From UBA6136 sp046305255 (GTDB lineage Bacteria > Pseudomonadota > Gammaproteobacteria > Methylococcales > Methylococcaceae), in the NCBI GenBank assembly GCA_046305255.1, contig JBKCCF010000205.1:1-9646 (forward strand): a stretch of 9,646 bases of DNA, given 5' to 3'. How positions within the stretch are numbered: the first letter of the stretch is position 1; every line of letters starts with the position of its first letter. The notes beneath the pieces are model-generated. The model saw only the letters and a list, made by a program, of their open reading frames with translations, did no database searches and was not told the DNA's origin. A program made the position numbers and the translations under genes. This document shows, one piece after another, positions 6,051-9,646 of the stretch.

Positions 6051-6126
6051 GCGGGTGCTGGTGCAATTTCCTGTCGGCATGCTCCCGCCAGCCACCCGCC
6101 CGATATCAGGCTGTGCACCCGGCTGG
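6051..6126 (+). repeat. competing inverted repeats in the zinc-ribbon gene leader
   Basis: GCGGGTGCTGG (6051-6061) pairs with CCAGCCACCCGC (6088-6099), leaving one bulged base. The CCAGCC part of that right arm (6088-6093) can instead pair with GGCTGG (6121-6126). The two folds exclude each other, as in attenuators, but no T-run or start-codon masking is evident. Confidence 0.4.
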
Positions 6127-6183
6127 TGGCAGGGCATGATCAGGCCAAAGATAACAACAAGTATCATGATGAGGAGTAAAGCC

Positions 6184-6429
6184 ATGGCTCTAGTCACCTG
6201 TCCCCACTGCGCCGCCCAGACCACCGACCTTGCCAGCGCCTGCGATCACTGCGGCCAGCCGGTCAAGTGGGCGGTAGAGGCGCCAATCAAGAAACTGAGC
6301 GGTAAAGTGTCGGCCGCTGGGGCTATCATCATAACCATGGGGGTGATTGGCACCATCCTCGGTACCTGGTGGGGACCGGTGACCGTCCTGCCGGGTGTCG
6401 CCATTTTCCTGATAGCAAAGTTTCTCTGA
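6184..6429 (+). CDS. small zinc-ribbon membrane protein
   Basis: An 81-residue protein with an N-terminal four-cysteine zinc ribbon, CPHC (6-9) and CDHC (20-23), a short charged linker, and two hydrophobic segments (about 43-62 and 65-80) ending at residue 81. The predicted layout is a cytoplasmic metal-binding or interaction knuckle anchored in the inner membrane by a hairpin. This resembles the many small zinc-ribbon domain hypothetical proteins of bacteria, whose function is unknown. The start is well supported by GAGGAG (6171-6176), 7 nt before the ATG. Its stop lies only 7 nt from the stop of the convergent DUF1343 gene, with no obvious terminator between them. The leader of about 190 nt contains inverted repeats. 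Confidence 0.8.
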   Translation: MALVTCPHCAAQTTDLASACDHCGQPVKWAVEAPIKKLSGKVSAAGAIIITMGVIGTILGTWWGPVTVLPGVAIFLIAKFL

Positions 6430-6436
6430 TACGGGT

Positions 6437-7648
6437 CTAGCCGTCGGGATACAGCAACACCGCGGCCCGCTCATCCCGCCAGGCGTGCTCATCCGGGCAG
6501 GTCAGGGCTTCAAGGTCTGCGGGCGTTGCTTCGCTATCATCCACCCACGCCCGCAGCCGTTCGCTGCCATTGATAAGGTCGATGGCCAGGCGACCGTGTT
6601 CGTATTCGTAAGGAAAATCCCGCCACAGGTCATAATCCGGCCATAACGTGCGGATGGCCTTGAAGGCCGCGATCTGGAGCCGCCAAGGGCGGAAAACCGC
6701 GTGATGGTAGGCCGGGTCATCGACATGAATCTGCACTCCTGAGCACAGTTTGCCGGCATGCTTGTGGAAGGTCGGCTCGAACCAGCAGGCGCGCAGACGG
6801 CAGCCCGCCAGCCAGTCCGGCGCCAGCGTCTGCATGTGTGCCATCACACGCTCGGCTTCAATGTCGGGTGCACCAAACAGTTCCAGTGGGCGGGCGGTGC
6901 CACGACCCTCTGACAGCGTTGTCCCCTCCAGCATGACGGTTCCCGCGTAGCAGCGGGCCATCGAAAGATTGGGCGCATTCGGGCTGGGGTTGATCCAGCT
7001 CCGCTCACCCAGTGGCCAGCCATAGCCGGGACCTTCGTGCGGAGCCCAGTCTGTCATGGTGATGACCTGGTAATCGACCGTCAGCCCCAGCGTTTTAACA
7101 AACCAGCCCGCCAGTTCGCCGAGTGTCAGGCCATGCCGCATGGGCAGGGCACCGGCACCGACAAAACTCTCCCAGCCCGTCCGTAGCCGCAAGCCCTCCA
7201 CGGGCCTCCCGGCCGGATTGGGACGATCCAGTACCCAGACCGATTTGCCATGCTCCGCCGCTGCTTCCAGTACGTAGCGCAGGGTGGTGATGAAGGTATA
7301 GATGCGGCAGCCGAGATCCTGCAGGTCGACCAGCAGAACGTCGAAGCTCTCCATCATGGCAGCGGTAGGGCGGCGTACTTCGCCATACAGACTGAACACC
7401 GGAATGCCATGCAGCGGGTCGATAAAGTCCTCCGATTCGACCATGTTGTCCTGCTTGTCACCCCGCAGCCCATGCTGAGGGCCAAAGGCTGACGTCAGGC
7501 GCAGGTCCGGCAAGGCCGCCAGCGCGTCCAGCGAGTGAACGAAATCGCGGGTTACCGAGGCCGGGTGAGCCAGCAGCGCCACGCGGCGGCCAGCCAGCGG
7601 TTTGCGCAGGGCGGGTGTCTCAATCAGGCGGTCAATGCCGAACTTCAT
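6437..7648 (-). CDS. DUF1343 / NamZ-family protein (exo-beta-N-acetylmuramidase-like)
   Basis: A 403-residue protein of the DUF1343 family, whose characterised member NamZ of Bacillus subtilis removes terminal MurNAc from peptidoglycan fragments (GH171). Family features seen are GIDRLIE at the N-terminus, LLAHPASVTRD (25-35), FGPQHGLRGDKQD (55-67), IPVFSLYG (82-89), LLVDLQDLGCRIYTFITT (105-122), VLDRPNPAGR (139-148) and TTLSEGRGTARPLELFGAP (243-261). No signal peptide is present, so a cytoplasmic place in cell-wall recycling is more likely than secretion (inference). Residue 58 is Gln, in PQHG, where the enzymes I recall have PEHG. The ATG at 7648 gives the usual family start, but has a run of seven C before it and no good Shine-Dalgarno. 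It follows the DOMON-like gene by 48 nt and is probably co-transcribed with it. Confidence 0.9.
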   Translation of the reverse strand: MKFGIDRLIETPALRKPLAGRRVALLAHPASVTRDFVHSLDALAALPDLRLTSAFGPQHGLRGDKQDNMVESEDFIDPLHGIPVFSLYGEVRRPTAAMMESFDVLLVDLQDLGCRIYTFITTLRYVLEAAAEHGKSVWVLDRPNPAGRPVEGLRLRTGWESFVGAGALPMRHGLTLGELAGWFVKTLGLTVDYQVITMTDWAPHEGPGYGWPLGERSWINPSPNAPNLSMARCYAGTVMLEGTTLSEGRGTARPLELFGAPDIEAERVMAHMQTLAPDWLAGCRLRACWFEPTFHKHAGKLCSGVQIHVDDPAYHHAVFRPWRLQIAAFKAIRTLWPDYDLWRDFPYEYEHGRLAIDLINGSERLRAWVDDSEATPADLEALTCPDEHAWRDERAAVLLYPDG

Positions 7649-7697
7649 GGGGGGGTCTCGTCAGGGTAGTGGGGCATACGATGAGGGACGGCCTGAT

Positions 7698-8249
7698 TCA
7701 GGCCGGGGGCAAAGGCAGGGTCACAACCCGGCTGGCCGGATGATGAAAGTCGGGGGACTCACCGGTATGCCGCAACGCCCAGTAAGTCAGCGCACCGTCA
7801 TCTGTCTCGAGTACGGCGGACAGCCCCAACTGCAGGCGGGCTGTCGGGGCATAGCCCAATGTCTCAAGACTGATACTGGCCTCTAGTGTGAGACAGTCCC
7901 TCTCATCCCGCTCTACTACCAGCAGCGGCGCTGGCCGGTCGGGCGCTGTCATGTTTTCCCTGCAGTCCGTAAAGTGATACAGCGCCCAGTCGCCTGCCGG
8001 TGAGACGTTGAGTTCCCAATAGGCTGTTTCGTCGAACGTGCCGATAAAAGCTTCCAGACAGGTATGCTGCCAGAGCCCATCCCGTCGACCGGCAGTGCTG
8101 CGGGCAGCGGGAATCAGCAACCCGGCGCAGCCCTCAAGCCGGTAGCTCAATGTCAGCAGGTGTCCTGCAGACACGGCCAGCGTGACCGTCAGGTTATCAG
8201 CGCTGCGGCGGGCTGTGCTCGGGTGGGGTGAGAGTGTCAGGCGGGTCAT
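7698..8249 (-). CDS. DOMON-like domain protein
   Basis: A 183-residue protein of the DOMON-like (carbohydrate-binding module type 9-like) group of beta-sandwich proteins. Supporting motifs are RDGLWQHTCLEAFIG (56-70), YWELNVSPAGDWALYHF (77-93), YR-like DCRENM (95-100) and YWALRHTGESPDFHHP (156-171). No signal peptide or membrane segment is seen, so it should be cytoplasmic. The ligand is unknown; the fold family binds sugars or haem in other settings. ATG at 8249 is preferred over a TTG nine codons upstream because it opens directly into family sequence. There is no strong Shine-Dalgarno. TACAAT lies only 5 nt before the ATG, so a leaderless message is possible. The gene directly precedes the NamZ-like gene, which suggests a shared role in handling cell-wall-derived sugars (inference). 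Confidence 0.8.
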   Translation of the reverse strand: MTRLTLSPHPSTARRSADNLTVTLAVSAGHLLTLSYRLEGCAGLLIPAARSTAGRRDGLWQHTCLEAFIGTFDETAYWELNVSPAGDWALYHFTDCRENMTAPDRPAPLLVVERDERDCLTLEASISLETLGYAPTARLQLGLSAVLETDDGALTYWALRHTGESPDFHHPASRVVTLPLPPA

Positions 8250-8316
8250 GCCGCATTGTAACCCGCCACACCGCAATACTGATCTCGGCTTGCGGTCCGA
8301 TCATTGTCTCGGGCCG

Positions 8317-8400
8317 GTGACAGGGTGTCCATGGCCGGCTGAATCGGTGTAGCATCCGGGCTCAAGCCCCGCCGGGAAGGCGCGCCCTGTCACTGTTTTT
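8317..8400 (+). promoter_or_regulatory. nested hairpins with T-run upstream of the dehydrogenase
   Basis: Three nested stems can form: GTGACAGGG (8317-8325) with CCCTGTCAC (8385-8393), a perfect 9 bp; CCGGC (8335-8339) with GCCGG (8371-8375); and GGGC (8358-8361), loop TCAA, GCCC (8366-8369). The outer right arm is followed by TG and five T residues (8396-8400), like an intrinsic terminator, and the dehydrogenase start is 26 nt further on. A leader attenuator, or the terminator of an unseen small RNA, would fit. The left arm also contains the dyad GACA-GGG-TGTC (8319-8329), so a protein operator is an alternative. No clear sigma70 promoter was found upstream. Confidence 0.45.
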
Positions 8401-8425
8401 ATGACCCATGCAGGAGTTAAGGACT

Positions 8426-9442
8426 ATGAGCACGATACGCGCCTGGGCTGCGCAAGCCCCCGGTGGCTGGTTGGATGCCTATGAATACGACGCCGGACCG
8501 CTGGCCGTCGATGAAGTGGAGATAGCCGTAGAACACTGTGGCATCTGCCACTCCGATCTCTCGGTGCTGCAGAATGACTGGGGCATCAGTCGCTATCCCT
8601 TGGTGCCGGGCCACGAAGTGATCGGCAAGATCGTGGCCGTGGGCGAGCAGGTCGCGGGGCTCAAGCCTGGCCAGCGGGTCGGTGTCGGCTGGCATGCCGG
8701 CAGCTGCATGCACTGTCGGACGTGTCTTGCCGGGGATCAGCATCTTTGCGGCAGCGCCAGAGCGACCATCGTCGGACACCACGGCGGCTTTGCCGAGCGG
8801 TTGCGTAGCCACTGGGCCTGGGCGGTGCCATTGCCGAGCGGGCTGGATCCCGCCACCGCCGGCCCTCTGCTGTGCGGCGGTATCACCGTTTTTTCGCCGC
8901 TGTTGCTGTACGGCATTCAACCCACGCAGCGGGTGGGTGTGGTGGGCATCGGCGGCCTCGGCCACATGGCCCTTAAATTTCTGAAGGCGTGGGGCTGTGA
9001 AGTAACCGCCTTCACCTCCAGCGACCACAAACGCGAAGAAGCCCTTCAGTTTGGCGCCCACCGCGTCGTTTCCAGTCGCGATGCCGGTGCCATGAAAGCC
9101 ATTGCCCGCTCGCTGGATCTGATTATCGTCACCGTCAATGTGCCGCTGGCCTGGGATGCCCTGATGTCGACGCTGGCGCCCAAGGGCCGTTTGCATATGG
9201 TGGGCGCGGTGCTGGAACCCCTGCCGATCAATGCGATGGCGCTATTGCTGGGGCAGCAGGACGTATCCGGCTCGCCTACCGGTTCGCCTACGGCCATTGC
9301 CAGCATGCTGGATTTTGCCGCCCGCCACCAGATTCTGCCGCAGGTCGAGCATTTCCCCATGAGCCAGGCTAACGAGGCGTTCGAGCATCTGAAGTCAGGC
9401 CGGTCGCATTACCGCATCGTGCTGGACGCGGACTTTGCCTGA
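8426..9442 (+). CDS. zinc-dependent alcohol dehydrogenase (YahK/CAD type)
   Basis: A 338-residue medium-chain dehydrogenase that should interconvert alcohols and aldehydes in the cytoplasm with NADP(H). Catalytic zinc ligands are visible as Cys41 (GICHSD), His63 with Glu64 (PGHE) and Cys150 (PLLCGG). The structural zinc lobe has Cys94, Cys97, Cys100 and Cys108. The Rossmann motif is GIGGLGH (174-180), and the Thr-Ser-Ser after the second strand (197-199) is of the type that favours NADP in cinnamyl-alcohol-dehydrogenase relatives. The C-terminal SGSPTGSP (281-288) is also typical. The ATG at 8426 has AGGAG (8412-8416) 9 nt upstream and is preferred over ATG at 8408. Substrate is unknown; aldehyde detoxification is the likeliest role by family. 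Its leader can fold strongly, and its 3' end overlaps convergent hypF by 34 bp. Confidence 0.92.
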   Translation: MSTIRAWAAQAPGGWLDAYEYDAGPLAVDEVEIAVEHCGICHSDLSVLQNDWGISRYPLVPGHEVIGKIVAVGEQVAGLKPGQRVGVGWHAGSCMHCRTCLAGDQHLCGSARATIVGHHGGFAERLRSHWAWAVPLPSGLDPATAGPLLCGGITVFSPLLLYGIQPTQRVGVVGIGGLGHMALKFLKAWGCEVTAFTSSDHKREEALQFGAHRVVSSRDAGAMKAIARSLDLIIVTVNVPLAWDALMSTLAPKGRLHMVGAVLEPLPINAMALLLGQQDVSGSPTGSPTAIASMLDFAARHQILPQVEHFPMSQANEAFEHLKSGRSHYRIVLDADFA

Positions 9443-9646
9443 TATTCGATGATCTGGCCGAAGCACAGTCCCGCATCATTACCGGGAATGTCGCATGCCA
9501 GCAGCACCCTGAAGCCGGCCTGTTTCAGGCGGGCCTCGGCCATTTCCGTCAGTAGCCGGTTCTGAAACACGCCGCCGGTCAGCCCAACCGTCGTCACCCC
9601 ACGGATTGCCCGTTGCTGCTCGGCCTGATCCACGATGGTTTGGGCC
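9409..9646 (-). CDS. hypF: carbamoyltransferase HypF, C-terminal fragment (runs off the window)
   Basis: Only the last 78 codons are in the window; the frame continues past base 9646. HypF uses carbamoyl phosphate and ATP to make the thiocarbamate on HypE that becomes the CN ligands of the [NiFe] hydrogenase active site. The visible part is the end of the Kae1-like domain: VGLTGGVFQNRLL matches the HypF signature LSGGVFQNR, and IPGNDAGLCFGQ matches the usual PPNDGGIALGQ. The protein continues about 14 residues past this motif (EYQAKSASSTMR), and this tail is encoded over the 3' end of the dehydrogenase gene. A stand-alone Kae1-like protein is a less likely alternative. Its presence implies hydrogenase maturation genes beyond the right edge. 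Confidence 0.85.
   Translation of the reverse strand, partial: AQTIVDQAEQQRAIRGVTTVGLTGGVFQNRLLTEMAEARLKQAGFRVLLACDIPGNDAGLCFGQIIEYQAKSASSTMR

Noticed and set aside
8417..9196. 259-codon open frame on the minus strand
   Set aside because: It lies wholly antisense to the alcohol dehydrogenase, whose motifs are complete, and its product is a low-information His/Gly/Ala-rich sequence typical of a GC-rich shadow frame.
1..9646. CRISPR array, tRNA or rRNA gene
   Set aside because: No regularly spaced repeats of suitable length, no cloverleaf with the T-loop consensus and no rRNA signature were seen on reading both strands.

Overview
The window looks like a chromosomal segment from a gammaproteobacterium. 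GuaB and GuaA closely follow the gammaproteobacterial pattern in length, in start context and in their guaB-guaA order. Codon use in the housekeeping genes is moderately GC-rich. The C-terminus of HypF at the right edge implies that the organism makes a [NiFe] hydrogenase. Genus cannot be fixed from the sequence alone; an environmental lineage is an inference.

Layout. (1) 1-3383: a leader with a good sigma70-type promoter, then guaB and guaA, the two enzymes that convert IMP to XMP to GMP. The 120-nt gap between them can fold into hairpins. (2) 3384-5266: an AT-richer accessory strip directly after guaA. It holds a 249-bp element bounded by 19-bp imperfect inverted repeats of IS66 type with a shrunken IS66 tnpA-like ORF inside, a small multi-pass membrane protein on the minus strand, the C-terminal remnant of an IS1380-like transposase, and a doubtful 65-residue ORF. 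(3) 5267-6429: a secreted DUF2490 beta-barrel-like protein, and an 81-residue zinc-ribbon membrane protein behind a repeat-rich, foldable leader. (4) 6437-8249, minus strand: a two-gene unit, a DOMON-like protein followed by a DUF1343/NamZ-family protein. (5) 8250-9646: a strongly foldable leader ending in a T-run, a zinc-dependent alcohol dehydrogenase of the YahK/cinnamyl-alcohol-dehydrogenase type, and the truncated 3' end of hypF converging on and overlapping it.

How they work together: guaB-guaA form one metabolic unit. The namZ-like and DOMON-like genes are probably co-transcribed; cell-wall sugar recycling or sensing is a possible role, but that is inference. The other genes have no evident shared pathway. 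The most distinctive sequence signal is the compact IS66-derived, MITE-like element downstream of guaA. Next are the structured leader of the dehydrogenase and the NamZ homologue with Gln in place of a conserved Glu. I see no convincing new defence or multi-gene system.
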